From Plantago major (Eukaryota; Streptophyta; Magnoliopsida; Lamiales; Plantaginaceae): a DNA stretch of 64,000 nucleotides. Position 1 is the stretch's first letter. Every line of letters starts with the position of its first letter. The notes beneath the pieces were generated by a model, which saw only the letters and a program-made list of their open reading frames with translations, made no database searches and was not told the DNA's origin. Shown here one piece after another: positions 36,190-48,793 of the stretch. The stretch is from assembly GCA_026545765.1 (NCBI GenBank), contig CM048839.1, positions 55,226,677-55,290,676 of the forward strand. Direction: 5' to 3'. The translations under genes were made by a program, and so were the position numbers.

Positions 36190-37430
36190 ACTGGGTTCTT
36201 TTTACCTTGTTTTTACTTACTTTTAGTCTAGTTTTTACTTTATTTGTATATATTCTCTTTTGTTTATGTTTTTTGTGTTTCCATCGTGATTCCACGTTTT
36301 AGGGACTTTTCATGAAGAAAAGGAGTCAAAATGATGCATTTGAATGCACTTTGTCGGAGATCACAAGCTCCAAGACTCCAAATAGGTGTCACGAAGGTTC
36401 TTGGAATGCGAAACATGTCAAGGATGGAACAATAAGACGCGAATCGAGCCCGAAGGAAGCGGGGCGATCGCCCAGAGCTCTGGACGCGGCCACAGAGGGC
36501 CGCATTCCAGAGTCGGAGCGGGCGATCTGTTACTGTTTCTGGCATTACTTTTGTCGATTTTGGCATTTTAAACTCCAGAATTTGTAATTCAAACATCACT
36601 TTTTCATTTCACACAACATTTGGGAGTATTTTGAGAGGTCTAGGGTTCCAAGAATCATCCATCTGATTGAAGTTGGAGTCTTGGTTAACAATCAGTCTGA
36701 GAATTCTTCCTGTAAACAGTACTATTCACCATTGTTGATCAATTAGAGCTCAATAATTCTTCATAATCGGTAATTCTGTATTGTTTTTGATTTCTTGCTT
36801 CTTGTGTATGTTTATTCTTATGATTATCATACCTCTTACCTATGAAAACATGAGTATGAGTAGCTAAACATCACCCATGGGTTGGTGGTGAAATCTTGAG
36901 CATGCTAGTATAGGACTTTGGATGAAAATAAACTGTTCTTGGTTTGTTGAACTCTTGTGAATCATTTTTTAGTTCAATGTCTTAGCAATCGTTTCTTAAT
37001 ATCCAAAATCTACAAGAGGGATTCGCACCCTCAAGGTTAATTACGATTTAATCCCAACGCATTCGACTACAAACGCTAACTAGTAGAATTTACTACTCTA
37101 CTACGTTGATAAAACGTTTTCACTTCAAAGGTCGTGTATTCCATTGTTTTCCTATACTAGCTAGCTCTTGATGAAGCCACCACCCCATGTCTCCTTTAAT
37201 TGATAACAAAATCCATGTTTGTTGTTTACTTTCTGTTTGATTTGCCAAAGAAAGAATTGGAGGTCGTAAGATGCAATTCTAGACAAGCTAGTACTTTAAA
37301 ACACCGACAAGCTTAGTTAAGTCTTTCGTGAACGTCACTTGGGGCAACTTATGAACTCACTACATGCTTTTTCTAGTGAACCTTGATATTGCTCTTGGCT
37401 TATAAATTAAGGACTTGATTTGACGCATCA
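36190..37430 (+). repeat. LTR of gypsy-like element P, 5' end eroded
   Basis: Ends TTTGACGCATCA just before a primer site. Its first part aligns loosely with 40040-40200 (TTTTTA-rich, then AGATGCATTT), so the true start is missing or altered near 36190. 36135-36189 shows nothing identifiable. Carries the palindromic block at 36462-36527. Confidence 0.65.
36462..36527. repeat. P-type palindromic block in the LTR
   Basis: Perfect palindromes GGGCGATCGCCC (36462-36473) and CCAGAGCTCTGG (36472-36483) overlap, followed by GCGGCC...GGCCGC and a second GGGCGATC half near 36519. Strongly GC-rich in an AT-rich LTR. Confidence 0.75.
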
Positions 37431-37436
37431 AGTTTT

Positions 37437-37454
37437 TGGCGCCACTGCCTTGGA
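37437..37454 (+). promoter_or_regulatory. Primer binding site of P, Asp-tRNA type (degenerate)
   Basis: TGGCGCCACTGCCTTGGA, six bases after the LTR end. Three or four changes from the canonical plant gypsy site TGGCGCCGTTGCCGGGGA. Confidence 0.7.
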
Positions 37455-37560
37455 TTTAACTCCTTAGTTTGTGTTTTAAGTTTACTCGATTTCCCGTTTG
37501 ATATCTGTTTGTGGAGAATTTTGGTTTCATACATTTCTCTTTTCTGATTGCAGGTAGTTT

Positions 37561-39935
37561 ATGCAAGGGAGAAGGAACATGAACCTTCCAATATAGCCTT
37601 TTGTTGATGATATTGAAAGGCATCGGAGGAGGTTGAGGTTTAGTCTTGCTGGTACACAAGAAAGTGAAGTATTTGAAGAATCTGATTCGGAGTCTAATAC
37701 AGAAGATCCAATTCTTCAAGCAGATATGGGTGATACAACTAATGGGGGAGGAGCTGGTGGTGGTGGTGGTGGAGGAGCAGTAGGTCGTGTTGTTCCTAGA
37801 AACACGATCCACAACATATTCAAGGCTCATGTTGGATCCCATAGGTCGTGCATCGTTCTGTCAGAAGCGGCCTGGAAGTATGAGCTTAAGTCGCATCTTC
37901 TTCAACACCTTCCCAAATTCTATGGGATGGAAAATGAAGATGTTATGGGCTTCTTGAAGGAGTTGAAGATGTACATAGCAAGGATGCATACTATAGGGGT
38001 GGAGGATGATGATTTGAGGATGAAGATATTCCCCATGTGCCTAGCGGATAGGGCTAAGGAATGGTTGAATATGCTTCCCTAGGTGTCTTTGACCACTTGG
38101 GATGAAATCTGTGAGGCTTTCACGGACCGGTACTATCCTCAATCGAAGACTACCACTTTGAAGGCACAGATCACGGGGTTCCAGCAATTCCATGATGAGA
38201 CATTCTACGAGGCTTGGGAGAGGTTCAAGATGCTCCAAGTCAAGTTTCCTCATCACCGCCTAAGTCTTGCGGATCTGACGTAATACTTTTATGATGGACT
38301 GAATGAGAGTCAACAATCCTATGTTGACGTGGCTAGTGGTGGAAGCATCATGGATCTCACCGGAGGAGCTGAATGATCTGTTCATCAGGTGTGCAAAGAA
38401 TTCGCAGCACAAGAGTGTGCGGAGGAGAAGTAGGGGGCTTAGGAGTGAGGCAAAGGCCACCTTTCATGATTCTAACAGTCGTAGCAAAGAGTTAGAAAGG
38501 GAGTTAAGGCAAGTGAAGTTGTTGGCGTCGAGTGGTCATAATCCACATTCTCAGGAGAAGTGTGGATTTGTAACAACTACAGGCACGGGGAAAATCAATG
38601 TAGGGCCGACTTCTCGGTCAAGGAGGTGTCTACGATTGCTACTCCGGTGGAAGGAGAAGAGGTGTGTTGGGTGCAAGGGGGGAATGGGGGATAAGGGATG
38701 TTGGATTTAGAGGAAAGAGACCAGTTCATAGGTTCGCTCCTAACAAAATCTACCCCAATGTGGATCGGTCGAAGTTGAGCTACTCGAATGATCATTGGGA
38801 GAATCCTACTCCTAAGGAAGAGGAGCAGCCAAAGGATTCCACCTCGACTAGCAAGTCGAGACAGATTGAGGAGAAGTCGTAGAGGTTTATCGACCGAGCT
38901 CAAAGGCACCTGGAGAAGACGGATGGGAGGTTGTCAGCACTAGAAGAGGACAACAAGGACATCAAGAGGCAACTTCAGGAGTTGCTTGATAGGAGTCGCA
39001 TCCGTGAGAAGGGGAGGTTGCCTGGAGCAACTGAAAATGCCATGGAAATCACTGTTATTACTGAGGTACCGGTTGAAATAACGGGATCCAAAGATAGAGC
39101 AAGGGTCGAGGCTCCTCAATCGCAAGTGGAGGAATGTGGGGCATTCAGTCACCAAAACTCTCCTCTCAAGGAGATTAAGGTACGTATGGCTTCCAATGAT
39201 TTAATTCCTTGTAATGTAGTCCCAGTGGAACCGGTGAGTTGTAATGATATTGTTGATGCTATTATTGTTGATAACTAAGATTGTGGTGTTGAGGTTGGAA
39301 GTAGTGAAAGAGTTGTAGACCCTGTTGTGGGTGATACCCGTGTTGAGGAGGTGCATGTGGCACAATGGGTAGAGAAATCACCACCGGGGGAGGTGATTAG
39401 GAAGAAGGGCTGAAAAATGACCAATTCTGGTGGCTTTAATGTCAAGGTCGGTTTTGGGAACTTGGAAGGAGTGTCGGGGATGTTAGACATCGGGGCTAGT
39501 GTCAATGTAATGCCATACGTAATGTACGAGGCGAGTAGAGTGAGGGGGCTTAAGGAGAAGCTCATGGTGAGAATGGCGGATGGCTCGATACGGAGACCAC
39601 TTGGGGTAGTAGAAGATGTGGAAATTCGGTTGGGTAATGATTCTGTGATAATCGACTTCTATGTGTTGGGGCCGGTTAGGAAGGGGTTGAAAGTGGGAGA
39701 TGGGATGGAGCTATTGGGGAGACCATTCATTGAGATGATTGATCTCGCGATCAATATGCGCCACCGTCGAGCCATTTATGAGGTAAAGGGCGTGCAACGC
39801 GTGTTGCGAGCCTACACACCACCTAACACATCCTGTCCTCGTGAAAATCCACTTGTAGGATTTGTATGACCGGTTTATGTGTGTTCTAGTGCACATGGAC
39901 TAGGTACAGGAAGGTTTAAGAAGAAGAAGAAGTTT
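37561..39935 (+). pseudogene. Gypsy-like gag-protease of element P, no RT or integrase
   Basis: Gag: a Gly-rich stretch near 37740, then the retrotransposon capsid core (LPKFYGMENEDVMGFLKE, IFPMCLADRAKEWLN, WERFKML). Stops at 38080, 38281 and further shifts to 38930 break it. Protease: 39417-39869, with DIGASVNVMPY in place of the catalytic DTG/DSG, then LLGRPF and a C-terminal tail that ends in a Lys-rich segment near 39930. Nothing of reverse transcriptase, RNase H or integrase follows. G2 and G3 end at the equivalent point, so this seems to be the normal 3' end of the protein in this group, like non-autonomous gag-bearing elements (TR-GAG type). The Thr to Ile change would inactivate the protease. 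Confidence 0.82.
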
Positions 39936-40665
39936 AGTATCAAAACCCGTGGAACGTGAACTCCGTGAAGAGTCAAGCTATTGACTATAAAAAAGCGCTA
40001 TCCGGGAGGCTGATGAGTCGATTTTACATCGTCTCATTTGGTCTTTTTTTAACCGTCTTATTGCCATTCTGAAGTATAGTTTTTATGTGTTTTATTAGTG
40101 TTTTGTTACGTTTTCGTGTTTTGTATGTATTTGGTTAAACCGCGTGATTTGGAGGCAAAAAGATGCATTTTATAGGCATTCACAAGAGTACGAAGTTCCA
40201 ATGCCTCAAATGGATGCCATAAACGGAGCGGGAAGGCCAAAAATACCAAAAGTGGAGTCAAAAGTGCGAAAACGGAGTCCAGAGCATCTTGGCGCATGCA
40301 TTGAATCATCACCCCCCCCCCCCCCCCCCATAAAGGGTCGTCTAGCTGCTCATGCTCATCACCAGTAAGCAAGAAATAATTAAACAATCCAACATCAATA
40401 ATATTAAACTATGAAAATGGAGAAATTGTTACCAAGAGGCTGTCACTACGCTCCGAGGATGACAAATCCCTAAATCAATCGGTAGAATATAACCAATGTA
40501 TTGATAATTGACAATCAGGAACAAATACAATGTAAATCGAGTTCAATTCTCCAGTAATAGGTGGTGAAGGAATTGCCTAAGAATGAAATCTAGGGTGAGT
40601 AAAGAGGAAAGAAAAGTAACGAATATAATGAATCTGGTACAATTTGCTTCGATTTGATGTAGAAA

Positions 40666-40667
<2 letters not shown>

Positions 40668-40731
<64 letters not shown>
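40668..40731. repeat. AT dinucleotide repeat
   Basis: About 32 AT units inside the G-type LTR, next to the palindromic block. Related LTRs have a short TATA-like box at the same place (near 43978), so it may be an expanded TATA box. The poly-Ile/Tyr frames over it are artefacts. Confidence 0.9.
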
Positions 40732-40732
<1 letters not shown>

Positions 40733-40737
40733 CTTCC

Positions 40738-40856
40738 CGCTTGGTGCACGCCATGGAACTTGGCGTATGCCAAGTCCCCGCTTGGCGCTTGGCGTACGAC
40801 AAGTGTCTGTGAGACACTTAGCGTGCACCAAGTGATTTTGGCGTGCGCCAAGATGC
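40738..40856. repeat. G-type palindromic block
   Basis: Several copies of a TTGGCGTNNGCCAAG-like word and its variants in about 120 bp, for example TTGGCGTATGCCAAG (40760-40774) and TGTCTGTGAGACA (40804-40816). The equivalent block of LTR G2 is at 53301-53402; LTR G1 has one copy at 43999-44012. Confidence 0.75.
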
Positions 40857-41132
40857 CCTGGACTCCGTTTTCGCACTTTTGACTCCACGTTTGGTATTTT
40901 TGGCCTTCCCGCTCCGTTTCTGGCATCTGTTTGAGGCATTGGAACTTCGTACTCCTGTGAATGCATAAAAAATGCAGCATTTTGCCTCCAAATCACGCGG
41001 TTTAACCAAATACCTACAAAACACGAAAACGTAACAAAACACTAATAAAACACATAAAAACTATACTTGAGAATGGCAATAAGATGGTAAAAAAGACCAA
41101 ATGGGACGATGTAAAATCGACTCATCAGAGGC

Positions 41133-42046
41133 AACCCGGAATGATTCGACCTTTTCCCTCATTTGCATCACAACGTAGTTTACATTTAGCATATTTTTCT
41201 TCTTTTCTCAAAAATCGAAAAAAAAATCTTTAAATTCATTTTAGTTTGCATTATTAGTATAAATTTGCATTCACGTTTAAGTTTATGTTATTTTCCTTCA
41301 TTTAAAAAAATAGAAAATTGAAAAAAGGGTACTTGACCGTGTGCAAGTCTGCACGCAGCGGCAGAAAACACTCTGCCGCCGCGTCCAGACTCGCGGGCGA
41401 TCGCCCGATCCGGCAAAACCAATTAAAGAGCTGCTGCTTACGCAGCAACTCATTTTCTTCTCCTCACCTCCCCTTCGTCTCCATGCGACTGCCCCACCCC
41501 CAAATTATTCCAACTTTCTCATTTCTTCGCCAAATCTCGTGTTCTTTAGCTCTTTTCGAAGCACTCATCATCTGGAACAACATTCTTGCATCCATTCATC
41601 CGATCCATTCCTAAATTGAGGTAATTGGCTAACCCTTCTTGCTACTTTTTGGGGATTTTTACATTCGAATGGTTTTTGGATTATGAATGCTTGTATGTAT
41701 GCACATTGTGACTTGTTGAACATAATTCTAGTATTGATTGTTGATTTGTATTATAATTATGATTTTCATTCAAATTTGCTAGTAGTTCATCATATCTCCA
41801 TTCGTTACTTTGCTCAATATTGATTTGAATTGGTAGTGTTATCTTTGGCGTAGTAATTTGGCATAGCCATTTGCTTTCGGTTAAGATTTTGGATTCATAT
41901 GAGCATTGTTGTTCTTGCGTGCACTATGGTTGAAGTTGTTTATGTGATAGGATAATGTACATAACCTTGTGAGTTAAGCTTCTGAGTCGAGTCTTAGTTG
42001 CGTTTTTGCGATAAAAAGTGAGCTAACACCTATTTATGTAGGTACC
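41133..42046 (+). promoter_or_regulatory. Leader and intron of the P accessory ORF
   Basis: After the GGGAGGCAACCC word comes a GC-rich block at 41341-41406 with three inverted repeats: GTGCAAGTCTGCAC, GCGGCAG...CTGCCGC (41358-41379) and GGGCGATCGCCC (41395-41406), the last identical to the word in the P LTR. A pyrimidine-rich leader follows, then an intron with donor GAG|GTAATT at 41621 and acceptor TATGTAG at 42041 (421 bp). Start of transcription near the block is inference. Confidence 0.6.
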
Positions 42047-42932
42047 ATAGCACCCAAGACAAGACCAGCTAAGAGAACCAGAGTGGAATCATCTAGGGGC
42101 AATGCAATGGTGAGGATTTATCCACCTCCCACCGTGGATTATGGTGTTCCAGCCATTTCTCGGAGGAGCATCGAGTACAAGTCCCACAATTCCAGCAGAG
42201 GTTATGCTGTTGATCGAGGAGTGGACCTGATGTTGCTCTCCTGTGAGGAAGAGCGAATCATGGAACCACTGAAGACTTTGTTTGAGAATCGGGGGTGGCT
42301 CAGGCTTGCTAGGGACCCCGAGGAATGGGATGCTCAATTGGTATTTGACTTCGATGCCAACTATGAAGATCGGAGGTGCGAGGATGATATTACCGAGTGG
42401 GTACCAATCAGGAATGAGTATGTTGAGTTTACTCCTCGTTCAATCAACCGGTACTACGGTGTGCCTGAACTTGATGCCGAGGATGATGTCTATGTGCACA
42501 AAAAGACAACTGAAGTGGCAATCCGGAAGGAGATTACAGACATCATTTGCCATGAGTACTTTAGGTACCCCCAGGAGCCTCCTAGGACAATGCAGATGAG
42601 CTAGAGTTGTAGTCAATGCGACATGCCAACCTCGTCAAATTATGAAGGTTGGGTCTGTCAAGACTATAACTTCCAATTTTAAGAATGAGTACGATGACGT
42701 CAAATATAAGGTGGAGCGTGAGGAGAGGCATCATGCAAAGATGACAGGAAGGAGAGTCCCGGAGGCACAAGAGGAGATGTATGAAGCTCAACCCGGTCCA
42801 GAGGAAGAATAGGAAGAGCCACAACAGACATTTTCTCCGCATCATGGATATCAGGTAGCCTTCGATTTCCAGCAGTTCGCTGACTACTTCCGGCCGCACT
42901 ATGCTAGGCTGGACACAGAGTACGGACGCTGA
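42047..42932 (+). pseudogene. Accessory ORF of gypsy-like element P
   Basis: Codons are open from directly after the intron. The expected start is ATA (42047-42049) in the context ACCATAGCACCCAAG, which reads as a lost ATG of an MAPK... protein; the first ATG still present is 42083. The frame is open to 42603. A 1-bp shift near 42597 then moves to another frame that continues past one TAG (near 42811) to a TGA at 42930-42932, overlapping the first bases of LTR G1. About 295 residues in all. The middle (WDAQLVFDFDANYEDRR ... PRSINRYYGVPEL) resembles plant 'putative transposon protein'/Athila ORF1-type sequences, by eye only. Function unknown. Confidence 0.62.
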
Positions 42933-44409
42933 TGTGTCAAATCAAAGTTTTAATATTTGTTTAAGCCAAGAGTTAATTCTCAACACTACGAAAACTTGTA
43001 GTGCAGTGAAGTTAACACCGAGGTCGGTCTCTAAAGACTTAACTACGCTGAGTATGGTTTACGAATAGTAATAACAGTATGAAAAGCAGTAAAGTTTGTT
43101 TGCTTCGGCAGCAGAATGACAATCTAGCTATGATGCAGACTAACTAGAAAACAAATTAACTTGTAGAGATGAATGTATGAGAGGGAATTATGGTGTGGTG
43201 GCAGAAATCAAGCTAGCTAGCAGGAATTCATACAACAATAACGATGTCAATTTACTCTAGTTATCACTGGAACACGTCCTAACGATTATTACACTACTCT
43301 AGCGCTCTAGCCAGACACCTTATATAAGATAAGATACAAAGGACAATGACAATGAGCTAACTTATTTTGTTCTACAAAACATATAGCATTAGTGAAGGCG
43401 TCAATTTCACTAAGCTACAATTAATAAGCTAATGCAGTTATGTGTTTGCTACGAACCTATGGATTTGCAATCTATAGACATTTTGGTGGTAAATTAGTTG
43501 CATAATCCTTTGATGATTTTGTGGGTAAAACGCAATACACATAACTACATACGCATTTAATCAAAAAGAGCAGATAGTAAATCTCATCTTACTGTTATTG
43601 AATTACATAAACCCTAACTAGCATGCATTGAATCCATCACCATCCCATAATTGGGTATTTAGCTACTCATGATATGCATAAACATAATAAATATCATATA
43701 CGAACACATAGTAAACATAATCAATAACTAAATACCAAGAATAAGAGTTGATACAGATTTTACCAAATTGTGTCACGAACCCTAGGTAAATACTGATGAA
43801 TCTTGAATTCAATCTATAGAAAGAGTATGAATATGCTCCCAAACTAATATCAATCATCGATTACAAGAAAGAACGGTTCAATTACCTCCAGTAATAGGTA
43901 GGTAATTGCCTTGGAAAGGTTCTAGGTTGAGAGCAAAGATGAAAAGAAGATAATGAATAAAATCTGAGAACATAACTAATATATCTCGTAGAAACAAACT
44001 TGGCATACGCCACCTCTATCTTTTCATTTTTTCTACGCATGGGCGTTGAGATGAGGTCAATCGGAGTTCGTATGAGAAATTTATGCCCAAAATGCCAAGA
44101 CTGCTACATCTAAGATCCAATTTTGCGTCTTCTTGCTCAAACGACTCTAGAATCCACGTCCGAACTCCAAATACACTTTCATTTCGACCGATCAACTTTG
44201 TTTTCAACTGCCTTTGAGGCCTTTGAACATCCTTGCTTCCATTAATGCATTAATATGCATTGTTTCAGCCTCGTTTCAATGCGGTTTCACCAAACACCTA
44301 CAAAACACACAAAATACGAAAACGTAACAAAACTAATAAAAACAATACTTGAGAACGACAATAAGATGGTAAAAAAGACCAAATCAGATGGTGTAAAACC
44401 AACTCATGA
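42930..44409 (-). repeat. LTR G1, 3' LTR of a minus-strand gypsy-like element
   Basis: Plus-strand ends TGATGTGTCAAATC and GTAAAACCAACTCATGA. A polypurine tract complement (AACTCCCCAAACC) lies right after 44409, so this is the 3' LTR. One palindromic word CTTGGCATACGCCA at 43999-44012 with a TATA-like ATATATTA beside it. About 80-90% like 51813-53554. The left end of the parent element is P's accessory ORF. Confidence 0.82.
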
Positions 44410-45007
44410 AACTCCCCAAACCGAACCCTTGCTTGTCCTCAAGCAACAAACTCTCTAAAAATCTAGAAAAACAAAAACACATAGACACACAAGTAAAGTC
44501 TAGCTCCCTAGCTACCGAGTCTACGATTGCAAGTATTAAACCAGAAAGATGCAAGAGGTTTGAAATCACACTGACGTTTGCAGAAGAACAAGTAAAAATA
44601 CAAGAAGTTCATTTACTGAGTAAATAGAACTTAAGTCTAAACCGGTAATCCCTCACAAGTGGATCCTATGCAACTACCTCTCACTCTCCTAGAAGTATCC
44701 ATTAAGGGTAATCACTCAAGCAATACAAAAATAGAAAGGAAGGTGACTCACGTCACAAAGGTGCCTCAAATATCTCATGCATTGTACTCAATCAGTTAAG
44801 TCAGAATGGACTTTTATCAACACTCTACAACAGTTTTAGACTCATAAATGGCAATCATTCTCTCATATTTTTCAAATTTTTTATTTTTTATACTTTTTTG
44901 CATACTAGCAGTCATTGTGACCCATATGCTTATTTTGTCTCTTTGTTTTGGTAGTGTCTATTTTACCGAAAATCCGCACTTTTGTGCGTGCTGGTTTGGT
45001 ATACACG
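44410..45007 (-). mobile_element. G1 internal 3' region
   Basis: Polypurine tract complement, then the hairpin word GCTTGTCCTCAAGC (44430-44443), then non-coding sequence collinear with 53555-54160. Stops at GGTATACACG where LTR H3 begins. No protein-coding frame. Confidence 0.7.
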
Positions 45008-46561
45008 TGATGTGCACTTAGAGATTTTTATTTTCATTGTAGAACCTGTAATCCCTAAATACAATCAAAGATTAAATTTATAATTGTCGGAAGCTTACAA
45101 ACACACAGTTTATAGTGATAAGTTAACTCGGGATGTCGATCGCTCGGGAATAACGCTCGATTAAGATAAAATATTTAATAGTTTATTTTCAATATAAAGT
45201 AAATAATAGATTTTTGGTATTTTGAATAAATAAATTAAACACGTAAGCAGAAAAGTAATTATAACGAGAATTGATGAATTAAGAACTTATAGAGAAAACA
45301 TGTAAGTGTTAACCTTCAATTTGATAAATGGTTTATATCAGGAATAAAAGATAGTGATAGTTACAGCTGAAGAGTCACACAAATCACATATCTTATACTA
45401 AGGCGCAGTCAGTAAAGATACCCCATGTAGACTATTTTCTAGCTCAAAGCTGTCACCAGTAGCTAGCTCAACAACAAACCTCAGGCAGAACATCAACTTA
45501 TAGACACAGCTGACATCTCCTAATCTAGTACAATGAATACTCATGTCCCGCGAAAAACATAAACAAACAAAGCATCTTTCCTCAAAAAGCACAGGTATGA
45601 ACAACAATCGCATAACCAACATTGATGCTAAAACTATTCCATCATATATAAACCAAGTAATCAAAGATCCCGGCTAACCCTTACACAAGTAAATTAGCCT
45701 GACATAACTGAAAGTAAACAAACTGTAAACTAAATTGAAATCATGTTTGAAACAACTAAACCGTAAGAAGATGGCGAGTGTCGACTCTCAGATTCCTCCT
45801 TCTTCGATTCTTCTCTATAGTAATCGATCTTGATGCCTTCTAGATGTCTTGAAGTCTTCTTGATTGATTGCTAATGGCTAGGGTTTTGGGGTTTCACTTC
45901 CCCGAGGACTGGTTCTCTCTCAGGAGAGCTGCTTTGTGGTTCGGAACCCTCTCGTTCCCCTCTCTTGTTCATAACCCTTCCGTTTCCGCTCTCTCTATGA
46001 TTTGAGACCCCAAGGGTCTTATTTATACTGAAAAATCCGAGCTCCAACCGCCTTTGATGTATAAGGCAGGTTCAGGAAGACGGGCCCTAGCTTGACAGGC
46101 TAGAAACTGGCCTGTTTCTCGAAGTTGCAGTGTACTACGGTCGATAGTCGACCGTTGTCACCCTTCTGCGGTCCTCTGTGGACCGCACATTGCGATTTCT
46201 CCAGGTTCTGTCTGTATATCTTTGTTCTTCAATTTCGGGCTTCTTAACTTCGTTTCCTAAAAAAGTTATCTTCTACAAAGTTGTAGCATCTTCAATTATC
46301 TTCGAATTGGCTAGTCACATGACATGTTTTGACGCCTCAAACTACGTACAACGACCAATTCAGCGTATTTGATTAAATTTCCCGATTTTGCACAAATGTG
46401 ACGTTTTGGTGCCTGAAATCGTGCAATTCCTCAAAAACACGATCATGACCTACGAAATACATAAGAAGTGGTAATTGGCCATAAAATGATACAAATATTG
46501 AAACCAGGGCAAAAACAAGGGTCTAAAAGCATGAAGAATTGCACATTTCAATGTCGCATCA
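45008..46561 (-). repeat. LTR H3, 3' LTR of a minus-strand H element
   Basis: Plus-strand ends TGATGTGCACTTAG and AATGTCGCATCA; CACCCCCAAACC follows, the complement of a polypurine tract. TATA-like box on the minus strand near 46018-46028. Two palindromic words: CGGTCGATAGTCGACCG (46138-46154) and TGCGGTCC...GGACCGCA (46167-46187). Confidence 0.82.
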
Positions 46562-47336
<775 letters not shown>

Positions 47337-48779
47337 TGTTATGAATATCTGTAGAGATTTTGATCAGTATACCCTAATGACTTATCTTAGCTCAGAAAGG
47401 TAACTAGTACTCTTAGTTCACTTGAACATTGTAAAAGAGGAAGCTTACTGAGTATGTTAGTCTAGCAAATCTTATATAGGATGTTAGGTCTCTGAATGTA
47501 ATTTTTATATCTTTAAAGAAGACTAAGAAGGAAGCATCCAGCAGAAGAACTCTTTTATTGAAGATCAGAAGACTGCACAAGATTGCTGAAGACTAAGGAG
47601 AAGTGCCTCCTCAGATACCTTAGCTCAGATACCTTGAACAAATTAAGTGTCTTTGGAAGACAAGTATTTCAATAGGTCTCTGATGCACAATAGGTCACTG
47701 AGAAAGGACTTGCAAAGCCTTAGAAAGCTTGCATTGTTCCGTTGACACTACTGGACAAAAGCTATTACAGGGCATTAATTACGCAGACAGAGATGTCTGA
47801 GCAGAAGGAGAAATCTATGTAAAGAGACAAAGCTCACTGTCGTACTAACTTCAGATATCGTTAGTTTGAATTTCATTGTGCCTAACGGATACTATTCAAA
47901 CGGCATGATTTTCAACTATAAATATCACCACTTAGAATGCTTGAAAACACACATCTACAAACTTATTCATTCAAGCATACAAGCCTTCTATCTACTTACT
48001 CTCTAGCTTACTGTTGCGACTAAAGCTCTTGAATTCTAAGTAGCATGATAGTTCCAAGTGTCCTGATCTTTAAACAAGAATTGCATATTGTGAAGGAGTT
48101 GAATCCAGAAGATATAGTTGCGACTCATATATGTGATTCATTCTCTTGAACAACATCAAGACTTGGGTCATTAAAGAACAACTTACCACAAATTGAAAAG
48201 TGTATTAAGTGAGCTTGTTTCTACAGAGAACTCCTAGATAACTGTATAAGTTATTAAGAGCCTGCTCACCTAACCAACTACCATAACCAACACCACACAG
48301 GCGTTGAGCACAGGAAGTACTTGGCTTTGGAAGCTGAGGAATAGCTCAAAGGTTACTGAGTAAAGGAAGTACTTGGTTGAGAAAACCAGGGTACAACACA
48401 GGGGGGACACTTGGTTGGGAACCTAGTGTTAAAGGATCAAGAGATAGGATTTTGTAAGGGGAACTCATCATCTTATCTTAGTTAATTCAAGTCCTGAGAA
48501 AGGGCGAGTGGATTAGTTGAGGGATTACGCCACCTTCAGATACCACTATAAAGCTTCGTGTTATTTACATACTACACTTTATTTATTGCTTGTTGAGTAC
48601 TTACACACTATATAGCTTGCTGAGCACGTGCACTTATCACAAAAGACTTCCACTCTCTGAATATAAGTATCAGATACCTTCACAGATATCTGAGAAACTG
48701 TTTTATAGTCAAAAGTTTTAAAAGACTATTCACCCCCCCCCCCCCCCAGTCTTTTACTTTATCGTTATCTGGACCAACA
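47337..48779 (+). repeat. LTR5, 5' LTR of a second B-type copia element
   Basis: Starts TGTTATGAATATCTG, ends ACCAACA and is followed by the initiator-Met primer site. TATA box at 47917-47924. Closest to LTR4. C run of 15 at 48733-48747 between AAAAGACT and AGTCTTTT. Left flank ATGTA (47332-47336); the right end of the element is lost. Confidence 0.92.
48312..48406 (+). promoter_or_regulatory. Hairpin array in LTR5
   Basis: Unit 1: CTTGGCTT (48320-48327) with AAGCTGAG (48331-48338). Unit 2: CTTGGTT (48372-48378) with AACCAGG (48384-48390). Both pair fully if G-U is allowed. A third hairpin, CACTTGGTT/AACCTAGTG, follows at about 48408-48430 and has its equivalent in LTR4. Confidence 0.72.
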
Positions 48780-48781
48780 AG

Positions 48782-48793
48782 TGGTATCAGAGC
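48782..48793 (+). promoter_or_regulatory. Primer binding site, initiator-Met tRNA type
   Basis: TGGTATCAGAGC two bases after LTR5, identical to 5503-5514. Confidence 0.95.

Larger units (their letters stand above)
40011..41127. mobile_element. Palindromic LTR-end insertion with GAGGC duplication
   Basis: Both ends are the same LTR terminus in opposite orientation: 40011 starts TGATGAGTCGATTTTACATC and 41127 ends with its complement. The arms, 40011-40300 and about 40841-41127, are 90-95% complementary by eye. The centre is the rest of a minus-strand G-type LTR (compare 43640-44000). The left arm meets it at a run of 18 C (40312-40329). GAGGC occurs on both sides (40006-40010, 41128-41132), and the flanks join into a normal gypsy 3'-region word GGGAGGCAACCCGG. 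An integrated, fold-back derivative of an LTR fits best. Confidence 0.85.

Noticed and set aside
40543-40996. Ile/Tyr-rich frames over the AT repeat
   Set aside because: Microsatellite translation within an LTR; codons differ freely between related LTRs.
43663-43857. Tyr-rich minus-strand frame
   Set aside because: Lies inside LTR G1 and is not kept in the G2 LTR.
46140-46190. Transcription terminator from the inverted repeats
   Set aside because: They lie upstream of the LTR TATA-like box on the sense strand and recur as family-specific words, so a terminator role is not supported.
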